64,000 bases of DNA from Stappia indica (GCF_001696535.1 NZ_MBQE01000001.1:186001-250000); one strand, 5' to 3'; positions 8,554-18,430 are shown, counted from the stretch's first letter. A program made the numbers and translations. The notes: generated from the sequence alone by a model not told the origin.

Positions 8554-10530
8554 TTGCGGGGGTCTGATGCATTGCCGTTGAACAAGCAGGTCGCGTCGAG
8601 GCACGCCGGCATCAACACGCATCTCGTCGTTCTGGTGCTGGTCTGTCTTCTGCCCATTCTCGTGATCTCCGGATATGCAGCCTGGCGTACGGGCGCAGCC
8701 TATCGGGACACCGCGACCTCCCGTTTGAGCGAAACGGCACTGACCATCCGCAATGCCATCGAGTCCGAGATCGAAAGCCGCTTCACCGTGCTCAGCACGT
8801 TCGCGACGTTGTGGTCGCCTGGCACGCTGAGCAATCGTCTGATCCTGCAAGGCAGCCGCTACGACGGTATCGGACTTGATGGGATGATCGAGGTCATTGA
8901 GTTTGAAGCCGGCCAGCCGAAGACGCGTGCCAGCGAACAGGTGCTGGCCATCGCTCGCCAGTCCTTCGAGCGGAACGTGCCTCTTGTCTCGAACCTTGTG
9001 CTGGGAACGAACGCGAGAGACTACCGTGTCCATCTGGCGCTGCCGGTGTCGAGCAACAAAACGCCCCCGCGCGTCTTCGTTCTTTCCCTGCCTCCTCGGC
9101 AGTTGATCCGGACGTTGCAGCCCGGCGGCGAGCAGGTCTCCGGCATTCTCATCGCCGTCACGGACGGCAACGGACTCATCCTCGCGCGCTCCCGCGATGC
9201 AGAGCAGTCCGTCGGCGTGAAGGCCCCCGACTGGGACCGGCTGCAGTCCGTCGCCCTCGATGGCGGCCTGTTCGAAGCCAGGACGACCGAGGGCCTGGAT
9301 ACGGTCATGGCGTATCAGCGGATCAAGATGACGCCCGGCTGGACCGCCGTGGTCGCCGAGCCGCTTGAGGTGTTCAATGCCCGTTGGCAGACGCCGCTGG
9401 CCGGCCTTCTGCTCGGATCGGCGCTGGCGGCGGCATTGGCCATCGTCCTGGCCATCCATATCGGCCAGCTGATCCGGCGGCCGGTACAGGCGCTGGCGGC
9501 GCGCAGCCTGGCCATCGCCAGCGGCGACGGCGGCAACAACGGCTTGTCCGCGCCGATCCCGCCCTCGAGGATCCGTGAATTCGAGATGCTTCGGCTCAGT
9601 TTCGAGGCGGCGGAGGCCGCGCGGCGCGAGAACGAACGCCGGCTGCACACGGTCGCCAATGCCGGCGCCCTGGTCTTCTGGCGCTGGTCGGCCGATGGAG
9701 ATCTGCTGTCCGTGGAAGGCTGGGAAAAGCTGACCGGCATGCCCGACAAGGACGCCCTCGGCGTGTCGTGGATCGAGCAGGTTCATCCCGACGATCAGGA
9801 GCGTGTCGCGCGCGCCATCAGCCAGAAGAAGAGCGGCACGCTCGACTATTTCGACATCGAGTTCCGCCTGCGCGTCGCGGACGGGCGCTGGCTGTGGGTG
9901 CGCGATCGCGGCGGTCCGGTGCTGGACGACAACGGCAACGTCATCCAGTGGGCCGGCGTGCTGGAGGATATCGACGCGCGCAAGCAGGACGAGGCGCAGA
10001 TCGCCTACATGGCGATGCACGACGCCCTGACCGGGCTCGGCAACCGGGTGCTGCTGCGCGACCGGCTCGAGCTGGCGACAGCGGCGGCCAGCCGCGGGGT
10101 GACAAGCGCCCTGCTCGCGCTCGACCTCGATTTCTTCAAGCAGGTCAACGACACGCTCGGCCATCCTGCCGGAGACGAGGTCCTGCGGCAGGTGGCGGCG
10201 CGCCTGTCCGGCTGCGTGCGCGAGGTCGATCTTGTGGCCCGCATCGGCGGCGACGAATTCGCCATCCTGCAGCATGGCGCGTCTCAGCCGGAAGCGGCAA
10301 GGACTCTTGCCGAACGGCTCGTCGCGGCCGTCTGCGCTCCCTACACGGTGGACGGACAGAGCATCGTCATCGGCGCCAGCATCGGCGTGGCGCTCATCAC
10401 TTGCGGCAACATCACCGCCGACGACCACATGCGACGGGCCGACAAGGCGCTGTACCTTGCCAAGGCGGAGGGCCGCGGCCGCATCGCCGTCTTCGACGAG
10501 CTCCCGGTCGCGATTCCACAGGAAGGCTAG
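8554..10530 (+). CDS. Membrane PAS-GGDEF diguanylate cyclase
   Basis: Makes cyclic di-GMP from GTP. The 658-residue protein has a transmembrane helix at ~22-43, a periplasmic sensory region, a second helix at ~283-306 and a PAS domain at ~365-480. A C-terminal GGDEF domain follows, with an intact GGDEF motif at ~565-569. The product-inhibition site RxxD (REVD) lies five residues before the motif. There is no EAL domain. The start is uncertain: the frame offers only TTG codons at 8554, 8572 and 8578, and none has a classical ribosome binding site, although a G-run at 8557-8562 favours the two internal ones. Expected to be an active, feedback-inhibited cyclase responding to a periplasmic signal. 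Confidence 0.9.
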   Translation: MRGSDALPLNKQVASRHAGINTHLVVLVLVCLLPILVISGYAAWRTGAAYRDTATSRLSETALTIRNAIESEIESRFTVLSTFATLWSPGTLSNRLILQGSRYDGIGLDGMIEVIEFEAGQPKTRASEQVLAIARQSFERNVPLVSNLVLGTNARDYRVHLALPVSSNKTPPRVFVLSLPPRQLIRTLQPGGEQVSGILIAVTDGNGLILARSRDAEQSVGVKAPDWDRLQSVALDGGLFEARTTEGLDTVMAYQRIKMTPGWTAVVAEPLEVFNARWQTPLAGLLLGSALAAALAIVLAIHIGQLIRRPVQALAARSLAIASGDGGNNGLSAPIPPSRIREFEMLRLSFEAAEAARRENERRLHTVANAGALVFWRWSADGDLLSVEGWEKLTGMPDKDALGVSWIEQVHPDDQERVARAISQKKSGTLDYFDIEFRLRVADGRWLWVRDRGGPVLDDNGNVIQWAGVLEDIDARKQDEAQIAYMAMHDALTGLGNRVLLRDRLELATAAASRGVTSALLALDLDFFKQVNDTLGHPAGDEVLRQVAARLSGCVREVDLVARIGGDEFAILQHGASQPEAARTLAERLVAAVCAPYTVDGQSIVIGASIGVALITCGNITADDHMRRADKALYLAKAEGRGRIAVFDELPVAIPQEG

Positions 10531-10612
10531 GCTGCCGGCCCGGATGCGCCGGGCTTGCCCCGCGCGTCCGGAGCCCGCTACCCTTGCCCTGTTGATCCTC
10601 GGAGTTTTCAAT

Positions 10613-11521
10613 ATGCCTTTTCCGTTTCCCCGACTGCTCGTCCGTTCCCTTGCCTGCCTGTCGCTCTTTGCATTCGCGCCGCTTCCCGCCCTGGCCGACT
10701 TGCAGTCGGTCCTGCAGCGGGAGCGGACGGAACTTGCCGAGATGTGCGGGGCGACCATGCAGTTTCTCGAGGGCTTTGCGAGAGAGGCGAATGTCGATGG
10801 CAATGGGGCGCCAGACATCCTCGTCGACTACGGCCAGTTGTCCTGCGACGGCACGCGCATGATGTTCTGCGGCTCTGCCGGCTGCACCCAGAAGATCTAT
10901 CTCGGCCGCGCCGACGGCTCGCACGCCATGGTCGCCGAGTTTCTCGCCTATGAGCTGCGCTTCGACCGCCCGTCCGAAGGCACCTTCCTTGCCGTCCTGC
11001 ATGGCGGGTCCTGCGGGCGCGCCGGCGTGGAAACCTGTTTCCAGCGCTATGCGCTGAGCGGTGAGACGGTCGAAATGTTGCAGGAAGAGCCGCGCGACCG
11101 CTGGTCCTTCGCGCCAGCCCCCGTGCCGTCGGCGACACTGGCCACTTCGCAGGGCGACAGCCTGCGCCTCGTCTGCGACGGCGGCTCGCTGCGCATCCAG
11201 TATGGTCCGACCTGGATGTGGGAAGAAAACGGCTCGGTCAGCCAGCACGCCCGCGACCTGGCGGGAGCGCAAAATCGCCTCGAGATCGAAATCGAGGTGG
11301 ATGGCGGTCAGCCGACGGCGGTGCCTTTCATGGTCGAGGAGACGGCCCGCGTCCTGCAGTCGCCGACGCTTGCCCCGGGCCAGCCGTTCTTTGCCGCGCT
11401 CATGCAGGGCAGCTTCGTCGAGCTTCACCTCGGCGGTTCGCTGGAGCACTTGCGCAGCTTCACGCTCAAGGGATCTTCGAAGGCGGTCGGCAGTCTGCTG
11501 CAGGCCTGCGGTAAAGGCTGA
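10613..11521 (+). CDS. Secreted hypothetical protein
   Basis: A 302-residue protein that I do not recognise. It has a clear Sec signal peptide (hydrophobic RSLACLSLFAFAPLPALA, cleavage after residue ~24). A mature part follows with an early cysteine-containing segment reading DILVDYGQLSCDG and MMFCGSAGCTQKIYLG around residues 73-100. This looks like an extracytoplasmic, disulfide-stabilised domain; further cysteines lie near CGRAGVETC and at the extreme C-terminus. The ATG at 10613 has GGAG upstream. The gene follows the diguanylate cyclase by 82 bases on the same strand. Role unknown. Confidence 0.75.
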   Translation: MPFPFPRLLVRSLACLSLFAFAPLPALADLQSVLQRERTELAEMCGATMQFLEGFAREANVDGNGAPDILVDYGQLSCDGTRMMFCGSAGCTQKIYLGRADGSHAMVAEFLAYELRFDRPSEGTFLAVLHGGSCGRAGVETCFQRYALSGETVEMLQEEPRDRWSFAPAPVPSATLATSQGDSLRLVCDGGSLRIQYGPTWMWEENGSVSQHARDLAGAQNRLEIEIEVDGGQPTAVPFMVEETARVLQSPTLAPGQPFFAALMQGSFVELHLGGSLEHLRSFTLKGSSKAVGSLLQACGKG

Positions 11522-11574
11522 GACAGGGGGCTGAAGACAAAGTGAGGAAAGAGCACCCGAGCCACCTCCCCGAT

Positions 11575-12111
11575 CTACCCCTGGTCCTCTTCCAGCTCCG
11601 CGCCGTCCCGCGCGTCCACCACCTTGCGCGCCACCGACAGCGAGAAGCCCTGCCGGCACAGCGCCGCCATCTCCTTGCGCAGCCGGTCGGGATCGGCCTC
11701 GCCCCGACGCCAGGGCCCGAAGCGGCGCTTGCGCGCGGCGATGCAGGCGGCGGTGAGGTCGTCGCTGTCCTCCTGCGCCATCAGCTCTTCGGCAAGTTCC
11801 TGCTCGATGCCCTTGGCCGCCAGCACCGCGCCGATCCGCCGGGCCGAGCGGCCCTTGCGTCGTTCGGAGGCGATGCGGGATTCCGCAAAGAGCCGGTCGT
11901 TGACGAGACCGGACGCGGCGCAGCGCGCCACGACGGCCTCGATCATCGCATCGAAATCGCCAGGATCGAGTTCGAGTTCGCGCGCCGCGCGCATCACCTT
12001 GCGCTCGAGCACCCGTTTCAGGTTCTCGCGGCTGGATCCGTAGCGGTCGAGATAATGGAGCGCCGCCTTCATCAGCCGCTCTTCGGTCGGCGGACGGGCG
12101 GCGCGCGTCAT
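11575..12111 (-). CDS. recX: RecX-family regulatory protein
   Basis: A 178-residue all-helical protein of the RecX family, which modulates RecA filament activity during DNA repair. The family pattern is visible in ALHYLDRYGSSRENLKRVLE near residue 16 and GLVNDRLFAESRIASERR near residue 68. The length is typical. The gene overlaps the upstream hydrolase gene by four bases (ATGA), so they are co-translated. recA is not in the window, as is common for alphaproteobacterial recX genes. Confidence 0.85.
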   Translation of the reverse strand: MTRAARPPTEERLMKAALHYLDRYGSSRENLKRVLERKVMRAARELELDPGDFDAMIEAVVARCAASGLVNDRLFAESRIASERRKGRSARRIGAVLAAKGIEQELAEELMAQEDSDDLTAACIAARKRRFGPWRRGEADPDRLRKEMAALCRQGFSLSVARKVVDARDGAELEEDQG

Positions 12112-12932
12112 GGCGCGGCGTCGAGGCTTGCCGAGAACCGCAGGCCGTCATAGGCCGGGATCACGCCCTCGGGCAGCTCCGCTTCCAGCGTGCGGTAGTC
12201 GAGATCGACATGCATATTGGTCAGGATCGCCTTGCGCGGGCGCATGCGGGCAATCCACTCCAGCGCCTCCGACAGCGAGAAGTGCGAGGGATGAGGCGTA
12301 CGGCGCAGCGCGTCGATCACCCAGGTGTCGAGTCCTTCGAAACCCGGCTGCACAGCCTCCGGAATGTCTTTGACATCAGGCAGATACGCGACATTTCCGA
12401 AACGGAAGCCGAGTGCTGCGATATCGCCGTGCTCGACCTCCAGCGGCAGGAACGGGATCGGCCCGCCGGCCCCTTCGATCACGCCCGGCGTGCCGGCGGT
12501 GATGCGGATGTCGCGCAGGATCGGCGGATAGCTCGAGCCCTGCGGCGTTGCGAAGCCGTAATAGAACAGATCGTGCGCCCGGTGCGAGGTGACCGCGTCC
12601 ATATGGACCGGGATCAGCTTGCGGTGGGTGATCGCCAGCGGCCGCAGGTCGTCGATGCCGTGCAGGTGGTCGGCATGGGAATGGGTCAGCAGCACCGCAT
12701 CGAGATCCGTGACGCGGGCATCCAGAAGCTGCTGCCGCAGGTCAGGCCCCGCATCCACCAGAACGCTCGTGGTGCCGTTCGGTCCCTTGCGCTCCACCAG
12801 CATGGCGCAGCGCATGCGCCGGTTGCGCGGCTCGTTCGGGTCGCAATCGCCCCAGATATTGCCGACGCGCGGCACGCCGGCGGACGAGCCGCAGCCCAGG
12901 ATGGTGAAGTCGAGCCGGGCGCCGTCCGTCAT
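12108..12932 (-). CDS. PhnP-like metallo-beta-lactamase-fold hydrolase
   Basis: A 274-residue metallo-beta-lactamase superfamily enzyme. The metal-binding signature is THSHADHLHGID near residue 83, and the N-terminal LGCGSSAGVPRVG is typical of the PhnP/phosphoribosyl cyclic phosphodiesterase branch. Other metal ligands are probably in MHVDLDY near residue 240. No phosphonate genes are nearby, so a role in C-P lyase metabolism is not implied. In relatives the gene travels with tatD and metG, as here. It lies six bases after tatD. Confidence 0.85.
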   Translation of the reverse strand: MTDGARLDFTILGCGSSAGVPRVGNIWGDCDPNEPRNRRMRCAMLVERKGPNGTTSVLVDAGPDLRQQLLDARVTDLDAVLLTHSHADHLHGIDDLRPLAITHRKLIPVHMDAVTSHRAHDLFYYGFATPQGSSYPPILRDIRITAGTPGVIEGAGGPIPFLPLEVEHGDIAALGFRFGNVAYLPDVKDIPEAVQPGFEGLDTWVIDALRRTPHPSHFSLSEALEWIARMRPRKAILTNMHVDLDYRTLEAELPEGVIPAYDGLRFSASLDAAP

Positions 12933-12937
12933 CGCTC

Positions 12938-13738
12938 TCAGCCTTCCTGCTCTAGGTGCCGCGGCACCCGCGAGAACAGGCGGAAGAAATTGGCGGTGGT
13001 CTGGCGGGCCATCTCGGCCTCGCTCATGCCCTTCGTCTCCGCCAGCACCTTGTTGGTATGCGCCACATAGGCCGGCTCGTTGCGCTTGCCGCGCCAGGGC
13101 TGCGGCGCCAGATAGGGCGCGTCCGTCTCCACCAGCAGCCGGTCGGCCGGCAGCTCGGCAGCGATCGCCCGCAGCTCGTCGGAGCGCTTGAAGGTGACGA
13201 TGCCGGAGAACGACACGTAGAGCCCCAGCTCGATACCGGTCAGCGCCAGGTCGCGCCCGGAGGAGAAGCAGTGCAGCAGGGCAGGAAAGGCCCCCTTCTC
13301 CGTCTCCTCGCGCAGGATCGCGGCCATGTCGTCGTCCGCATCGCGCGAATGGATCACCAGCGGCAACCCGGTCTGGCGCGCGGCAGCGATGTGCCGGCGC
13401 AGACCCGCAGCCTGCGCCTCGCGCGGCGCCTTGTCGTAGAAATAGTCGAGCCCCGCCTCGCCGATGGCGACGACCTTCTCGTGTGCCGACAGGCGCACCA
13501 GATCGTCGGTCGTCACGGCCATCTCGGCCTCCTCCCCCGCATTGTGGGGATGGGTGCCGACCGAGCAGAACACGTTGTCGTAGCGCTCCGCGAGTGCGCG
13601 GATCGTGTCGAACCGTGCCACCCGCGTCGAGATCGTCACCATCAGGCGGACCCCGGCCTCGCCGGCCCGGGCGATGATCTCATCGCGCTCGGCGTCGAAG
13701 TCCGGGAAGTCCAGATGGCAGTGGCTGTCGACCAGCAT
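12938..13738 (-). CDS. tatD: TatD-family metal-dependent hydrolase
   Basis: A 266-residue TIM-barrel hydrolase of the TatD/YcfH family, implicated in 3'-5' exonuclease activity. Metal ligands are seen in DSHCHLDF at residues 4-11, in GEAGLDYFY near residue 98, and in ETDAPYLAP near residue 210. The long upstream extension of this frame is a shadow of metG; the true ATG at 13738 overlaps the metG stop (TGATG). The gene is part of the conserved metG-tatD-hydrolase run. Confidence 0.92.
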   Translation of the reverse strand: MLVDSHCHLDFPDFDAERDEIIARAGEAGVRLMVTISTRVARFDTIRALAERYDNVFCSVGTHPHNAGEEAEMAVTTDDLVRLSAHEKVVAIGEAGLDYFYDKAPREAQAAGLRRHIAAARQTGLPLVIHSRDADDDMAAILREETEKGAFPALLHCFSSGRDLALTGIELGLYVSFSGIVTFKRSDELRAIAAELPADRLLVETDAPYLAPQPWRGKRNEPAYVAHTNKVLAETKGMSEAEMARQTTANFFRLFSRVPRHLEQEG

Positions 13739-15303
13739 CACGCGGCTCCGCCGGCCGGCGCCTCGGCCTCGACATAGCGCGGGAAGACGCCCTCGGGCTT
13801 GGGCAGTTCGGCACCGGCGGCAAGCCGCCCGCCCGCTCCCAGCCGGTCGAAGCCGCGCGCATCCGCCGGCACCGCCAGGAGATCGAGCAGCTTGCCCGCG
13901 CTCGTCGGGATCACCGGCTGCGCCAGGATCGCGACCTGGCGGATCACTTCCGCGGTGACGTAGAGCACCGTCGCCATGCGCGCCGGGTCGCTCTTCTTCA
14001 GCGCCCAGGGCTCCTGCGAGGCGAAATAGCGGTTGGCCTCGGCGACGCAGGCCCACACCACCGACAGCGCCTGGTGGATTGCCTGGCGCGACATCGCCTC
14101 GCGCGCACCGGCAAGCATCGCATCGGCCTGGCCCAGAATGGCCTCATCCTCGGCCGTGAAGGCGCCCGGCTCCGGCAGACGCGCCTCGCAGTTCTTGCCG
14201 ATCATCGACAGCGAGCGCTGCGCCAGGTTGCCGAGGTCGTTCGCCAGATCCGCATTGATGCGGTTGACGATGGCCTCGTGGCTGTAGTTGCCGTCCTGGC
14301 CGAAGGGCACTTCGCGCAGGAAGAAGTAGCGCACCTGGTCGAGGCCGTAATGGTCGATCAGCGCGAAGGGGTCGATCACGTTGCCGACCGACTTCGACAT
14401 CTTCTCGCCCTTGTTGAACAGGAAGCCGTGCGCGAAGACCCGCTTCGGCAGCTCGATCCCCGCCGACATCAGGAAGGCCGGCCAGTAGACGGCGTGGAAG
14501 CGCACGATGTCCTTGCCGATGACGTGCAGGTTCGCCGGCCAGTAGCGCCAGCGCGGGTTGTTCTCGTCCGGAAAGCCGGCGCCGGTGATGTAGTTGGTCA
14601 GCGCATCGACCCACACATACATCACGTGCCGCTCGTCGTCGGGCACGCGCACGCCCCAGTCGAAGGTGGTGCGCGAGATCGACAGGTCCTTCAGGCCGCG
14701 GCTGACGAAGCTGATCACCTCGTTGCGGCGCTCGTCCGGGCCGATGAAGTCCGGATTGGCCTCGTAATGGGCGAGCAGGCGGTCCTGATAGGCCGACAGG
14801 CGGAAGAAGTAGCTCTCCTCCTCGACCCATTCGACCGGCGAGCCCTGCGGGCCGTAGCGCACGCCGTCGGCGCGCAGCTCCGTCTCGCCTTCCTGGTAAT
14901 AGGCCTCGTCACGGACCGAGTACCAGCCGGAATAGCTGTCCTTGTAGATGTCGCCATTGGCCGCCATCCGGCGCCAGATCTCCCGGCTCGCCTCGTGGTG
15001 GCGCGGCTCGGTGGTGCGGATGAAATCGTCGTTGGAACAGCCGAGCGCCGCCGCCATGTCGCGGAAACGCGTGGCGTTGCGCTCCGCCAGATCCTCGACC
15101 GGGATGCCTTCCGCACGCGCGGTCTGCAGCATCTTCTGGCCGTGCTCGTCGGTGCCGGTGAGGAAGAACACGTCGCGGCCGTCGAGGCGCTGGAAGCGCG
15201 CGATAGCATCCGTCGCCATGCTCTCGTAGGCGTGGCCGATATGCGGCGCGCCGTTGGGATACGAGATGGCAGTGGTGACGAAGAAGGGCGATCGATCGGT
15301 CAT
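13738..15303 (-). CDS. metG: Methionyl-tRNA synthetase
   Basis: Charges tRNA-Met with methionine. The 521-residue class I synthetase has the HIGH signature in [11 protein letters not shown] near residue 18 and the KMSKS loop [11 protein letters not shown] near residue 300. It lacks the long zinc-knuckle cysteine clusters and the C-terminal dimerisation domain of the E. coli enzyme. This short form is normal in Alphaproteobacteria. It lies downstream of holB after a 75-base gap. Confidence 0.97.
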   Translation of the reverse strand: MTDRSPFFVTTAISYPNGAPHIGHAYESMATDAIARFQRLDGRDVFFLTGTDEHGQKMLQTARAEGIPVEDLAERNATRFRDMAAALGCSNDDFIRTTEPRHHEASREIWRRMAANGDIYKDSYSGWYSVRDEAYYQEGETELRADGVRYGPQGSPVEWVEEESYFFRLSAYQDRLLAHYEANPDFIGPDERRNEVISFVSRGLKDLSISRTTFDWGVRVPDDERHVMYVWVDALTNYITGAGFPDENNPRWRYWPANLHVIGKDIVRFHAVYWPAFLMSAGIELPKRVFAHGFLFNKGEKMSKSVGNVIDPFALIDHYGLDQVRYFFLREVPFGQDGNYSHEAIVNRINADLANDLGNLAQRSLSMIGKNCEARLPEPGAFTAEDEAILGQADAMLAGAREAMSRQAIHQALSVVWACVAEANRYFASQEPWALKKSDPARMATVLYVTAEVIRQVAILAQPVIPTSAGKLLDLLAVPADARGFDRLGAGGRLAAGAELPKPEGVFPRYVEAEAPAGGAA

Positions 15304-15378
15304 GGCCTGTCAGAGGGTCCGGATTACAGGTGGCGGCCCGAATGGGCGTTCCAGAAGTCGAGTGCGAGGCGGCGGGCG

Positions 15379-16452
15379 TCAGGCCCGCGCGGTTTCGGCA
15401 AGATCGCGCAAGGTGTTGAGCACGATCTGCTTCCTGTCGAGATTGTAGGCATCCGCCTCGCGCGCGGCGCGGCTGGTCTTTTCCCATACCTCGCTCAGCC
15501 TGACAAGGCGCTGGAGGCTGCCCTGCCCGGCCTCGCCGAGGCGGGTATGCAGGTGGTCGGCCACCAAGTCCTGAAACAGGCTCCAGGCGTCGTCCGCGCC
15601 GTTGCGCGATACCTGGTCGGCAAGGTCGTGCGCGGCGGCCGCATCCAGCCGCGGCAGGCCGGCCATCAGCTTCGCGAAACTGTCGGCGAGATCGATGGAA
15701 TCGCCCTCGGCCAGCTTGATCGCCTTGCGCAGGCTCCCTTGCGCCAGATCCGCCGCCCGCGCCGCGATCCGGTCCGCCGGATCGGCGACGCCGAGGTCAC
15801 CGAGCCCGGCCAGCACCTCCTCGCGCGACAACGCCCGCATGTGGAGCATGCGGCAGCGCGAGCGGATCGTCGGCAACAGCCGCCCCGGCGCATGGGACAG
15901 GACGAGGAACAGGGACCGTTTAGGCGGTTCTTCAAGAACCTTCAGCAAGGCATTGGCTGCATTGACATTCATGTCGTCGGCCGCATCGACGATACAGATC
16001 CGCCAGGAGCCTTCCGAGCCCGTCGATCCGAAGAACGGCACCGTCCGGCGGATCTCGTCCACCGTCAGGTCCTGCTTGATCTTGTCCTTGGCCTTGCGTT
16101 TGGGATCGTACGGCCGGCGCAGGTGCAGCAGCCCGGGATGGGCGCCCGCCGCGATCTTGCGAAAGTCCGGATGCCCGGCCGGGATTGCACAGTCCGGCGC
16201 CTCGGCAACGGCCGGGGTGGCCGGGTCGGGATGCGCCAGCGCGAAGCGGGCGAAGCGGAAGGCCAGCGTCGCCTTGCCGATGCCCTTCGGCCCCGCGAGA
16301 ATCCACGCATGGTGCATGCGGCGCGAGCGATAGGCGGACAGCAGCTCCGCTTCCGCCTCGTGGTGGCCGATCAGCCTGTCGCGCTCGCGCGGCAGCGGCA
16401 CATCCTCGATGGCATCGGCTTCCGTCAGCAGCGGATCGGCCAGGTCGTTCAT
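15379..16452 (-). CDS. holB: DNA polymerase III delta' subunit
   Basis: Clamp-loader subunit, 357 residues. It has an N-terminal AAA+ fold with P-loop-like GPKGIGKATLAFRFA near residue 52 and a conserved NAANALLKVLEEPP segment near residue 165. SRCRMLHM corresponds to the SRC motif. The start at 16452 (MNDLADPL) overlaps the tmk stop by four bases (ATGA). The long upstream extension of this frame is antisense shadow. It acts with DnaX and HolA in loading the beta clamp. Confidence 0.93.
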   Translation of the reverse strand: MNDLADPLLTEADAIEDVPLPRERDRLIGHHEAEAELLSAYRSRRMHHAWILAGPKGIGKATLAFRFARFALAHPDPATPAVAEAPDCAIPAGHPDFRKIAAGAHPGLLHLRRPYDPKRKAKDKIKQDLTVDEIRRTVPFFGSTGSEGSWRICIVDAADDMNVNAANALLKVLEEPPKRSLFLVLSHAPGRLLPTIRSRCRMLHMRALSREEVLAGLGDLGVADPADRIAARAADLAQGSLRKAIKLAEGDSIDLADSFAKLMAGLPRLDAAAAHDLADQVSRNGADDAWSLFQDLVADHLHTRLGEAGQGSLQRLVRLSEVWEKTSRAAREADAYNLDRKQIVLNTLRDLAETARA

Positions 16453-17120
16453 GTGCGTGCGCCCTCGCCCTGCAGCAGGCGCGCGGAGACCGCCCGCCAG
16501 ATCTCCTGCTCCACCTCGTCCTGCGTCTGCGTCCCGTCGATGACGAGGAACCGCTCCGGCTGGCTGGCCGCCAGTTCCAGGAACAGCTGCCGGCGCCGGT
16601 CGTGCACGCTTTCCCCTTCGGTCTCGAACCGGTCGGGCTGCGGCGCGGCACCGGCCGAGCTGCGCGCGGCAACCCGGGCGATGCCGATCTCGGCCGGCAC
16701 ATCGACCAGCACCGTCAGGTCCGGCCGGCAACCGGCGACGGCCAGTGCCTCCAGCCGGTCGAGGAAAGCCGTGTCGACGCCCGATTCCCCCTGGTAGACG
16801 CGGGTGGAATCGGCGAAGCGGTCGCACAGCACCCAGTCGCCACGCGACAGCGCCGGCTCTATCGTCGTGTCGACATGGTCGGCACGAGCGGCGGCGAACA
16901 TCATCGCCTCCATCTCCGGGCCGAGATCCTTGATCCGGCCGCCCAGCAGCAGCCGGCGAATGGTTTCCGCGCCGGGCGAGCCGCCGGGCTCGCGCGTCAC
17001 CATCACCTTGACGCCGGCCCCTTCCAGCCGCTTGCGCAGCCGCTCGATCTGGGTCGACTTTCCGGCCCCCTCGCCGCCCTCGAAGGTGACGAAATGCCCG
17101 CGCACCAAAGGCTCACTCAT
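16449..17120 (-). CDS. tmk: Thymidylate kinase
   Basis: Phosphorylates dTMP to dTDP. The 223-residue enzyme has P-loop FEGGEGAGKSTQIERL at residues ~12-27 and the DR-type motif CDRFADSTRVYQGE near residue 100. A lid region follows. It overlaps the upstream dac gene by eight bases and the downstream holB by four. The dac-tmk-holB order is a familiar alphaproteobacterial arrangement. Confidence 0.95.
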   Translation of the reverse strand: MSEPLVRGHFVTFEGGEGAGKSTQIERLRKRLEGAGVKVMVTREPGGSPGAETIRRLLLGGRIKDLGPEMEAMMFAAARADHVDTTIEPALSRGDWVLCDRFADSTRVYQGESGVDTAFLDRLEALAVAGCRPDLTVLVDVPAEIGIARVAARSSAGAAPQPDRFETEGESVHDRRRQLFLELAASQPERFLVIDGTQTQDEVEQEIWRAVSARLLQGEGART

Positions 17121-18339
17121 CGAGCCACCATCCGAACAGCGTCTCCTTGACGACGTCGGCCGCCCGGCTGGTCACAGTGCCGGCTTCGGCTGCGCCGCCG
17201 GTCAGCAGCGGCGCGCGGTAGACGACGTCGTTGTCCTTCAGCACCCGCAGCTCACCCACTTCCGTGCCTTCGCGCACCGGCGCCGGCAGCGGACCGTTGT
17301 AGATCGCCCGCAGCCGATAGGCATGGCGGTCGCCGCGCGGCAACAGGATCTCGACATCCTCGCGCACCACCAGCGGCACCGCGCCGATCGCTCCGCCGAA
17401 GACGCGTGCCTCTGTCACCGTGTCGCCGGCGGAAAACAGCACCACGTCCTCGAAATCCTTCTCCAGGCTGTCGAACAGGCGGCGCAGCGCCTCCTCGCGC
17501 TTGTCCGCATCCGGATAGCCCGCGACGATGCCGATCAGCCGCCGGCCGCTGCGTTCGGCAGAGGCGACGGCGTTGAAGCCGGCCCCCTTGGCAAAGCCCG
17601 CCACCAGCCCGTCGACCCCCGCGACCTCGCCGATCAGCGGGTTCTTGTTGCGCTGGAAGATGCCGTTCCAGGTGAAGTCCGGCGCGCTGAACAGCGCATA
17701 GCGGTCGCTGTGGCGGGTCAGCACATAGTCGGCGAGCCGGGCCATGTCGCGCGCTGTCACGTAGGCGTCCTGCGTCTCGTAGCCGGTCGGATTGGCGAAA
17801 TTGCTGCTGGTCAGGCCGATTTCCGCAGCCTTGTCGTTCATTCGCGCGGCAAAGGCCTCCTCGCTGCCGGCGAGCCCTTCCGCCAGCACGATGGCCGCGT
17901 CGTTGGCGTTCTGTATGATCAGCCCGCGCAGCAGGTCGATCACCGGCACCTCGCTGCCGAGGCGCGCAAACATGGTGGTGACCCGGGCCGGCGCGCCGCC
18001 GCTGCGCCAGGCATGCTCGCTGACGGTGAAGACCGTTTCCTCGGTCAGTTCGCCGGCCGCCAGCGCGTCGAAGACGACCGCAGCCGTCATCAGCTTGGCC
18101 GAGGAGCCGGGCTGATAGCGCACGGTCGGATTGCGGCTCGAAAGCAGTGTGCCGGTGGTGATGTCGAGAAGCAGTGCGGAGGTGTTGTCGGGGGCGCCCG
18201 CCTCCTGCGCGCGGGCAGTGCCCGGCGGCGCGGCAAAGGCCAGGGCGAGCGTCAGCAGCCCGGCCGCGGCGACGCGCATCAGGCGCCGAGGCAGCGCGCC
18301 CGTGCGATTCCCTCTCCGCATTGCGGCTCCAGCCGTCAT
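17113..18339 (-). CDS. DacA-like D-alanyl-D-alanine carboxypeptidase with altered motifs
   Basis: A 408-residue penicillin-binding-protein family member with an N-terminal signal sequence (around residues 20-45) and a C-terminal PBP5-like domain. The SxxK motif is present as SSAKLMTA near residue 83. The second motif, normally SxN, reads NAN in IIQNANDAA. The third, normally KTG, reads VAG in VDGLVAGFAKGAGFN. Both differences are clear in the codons (aac and gtg-gcg-ggc). It may have little or no carboxypeptidase activity, or may only bind peptidoglycan; this is inference. The ATG at 18339 is preceded by CAGGGA. Confidence 0.85.
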   Translation of the reverse strand: MTAGAAMRRGNRTGALPRRLMRVAAAGLLTLALAFAAPPGTARAQEAGAPDNTSALLLDITTGTLLSSRNPTVRYQPGSSAKLMTAAVVFDALAAGELTEETVFTVSEHAWRSGGAPARVTTMFARLGSEVPVIDLLRGLIIQNANDAAIVLAEGLAGSEEAFAARMNDKAAEIGLTSSNFANPTGYETQDAYVTARDMARLADYVLTRHSDRYALFSAPDFTWNGIFQRNKNPLIGEVAGVDGLVAGFAKGAGFNAVASAERSGRRLIGIVAGYPDADKREEALRRLFDSLEKDFEDVVLFSAGDTVTEARVFGGAIGAVPLVVREDVEILLPRGDRHAYRLRAIYNGPLPAPVREGTEVGELRVLKDNDVVYRAPLLTGGAAEAGTVTSRAADVVKETLFGWWLDE

Positions 18340-18430
18340 TCCCTGCTCTCCGCGTCCCGGCCCGATGTCCTCGCCATGGCGAGAACATACAGGCTCGGAC
18401 GGGTCAAGCCTACCTGTGCCTTGAGCTATT

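Noticed and set aside
12108-12932. Phosphonate degradation role from PhnP likeness
   Set aside because: No C-P lyase genes nearby, and this gene commonly accompanies tatD-metG in Alphaproteobacteria.
14074-16797. A very long plus-strand ORF opposite metG, holB and tmk
   Set aside because: High-GC antisense shadow. The minus-strand frames carry clear HIGH, KMSKS and P-loop motifs, while the plus frame has no domain and a biased Arg/Gly/His composition.
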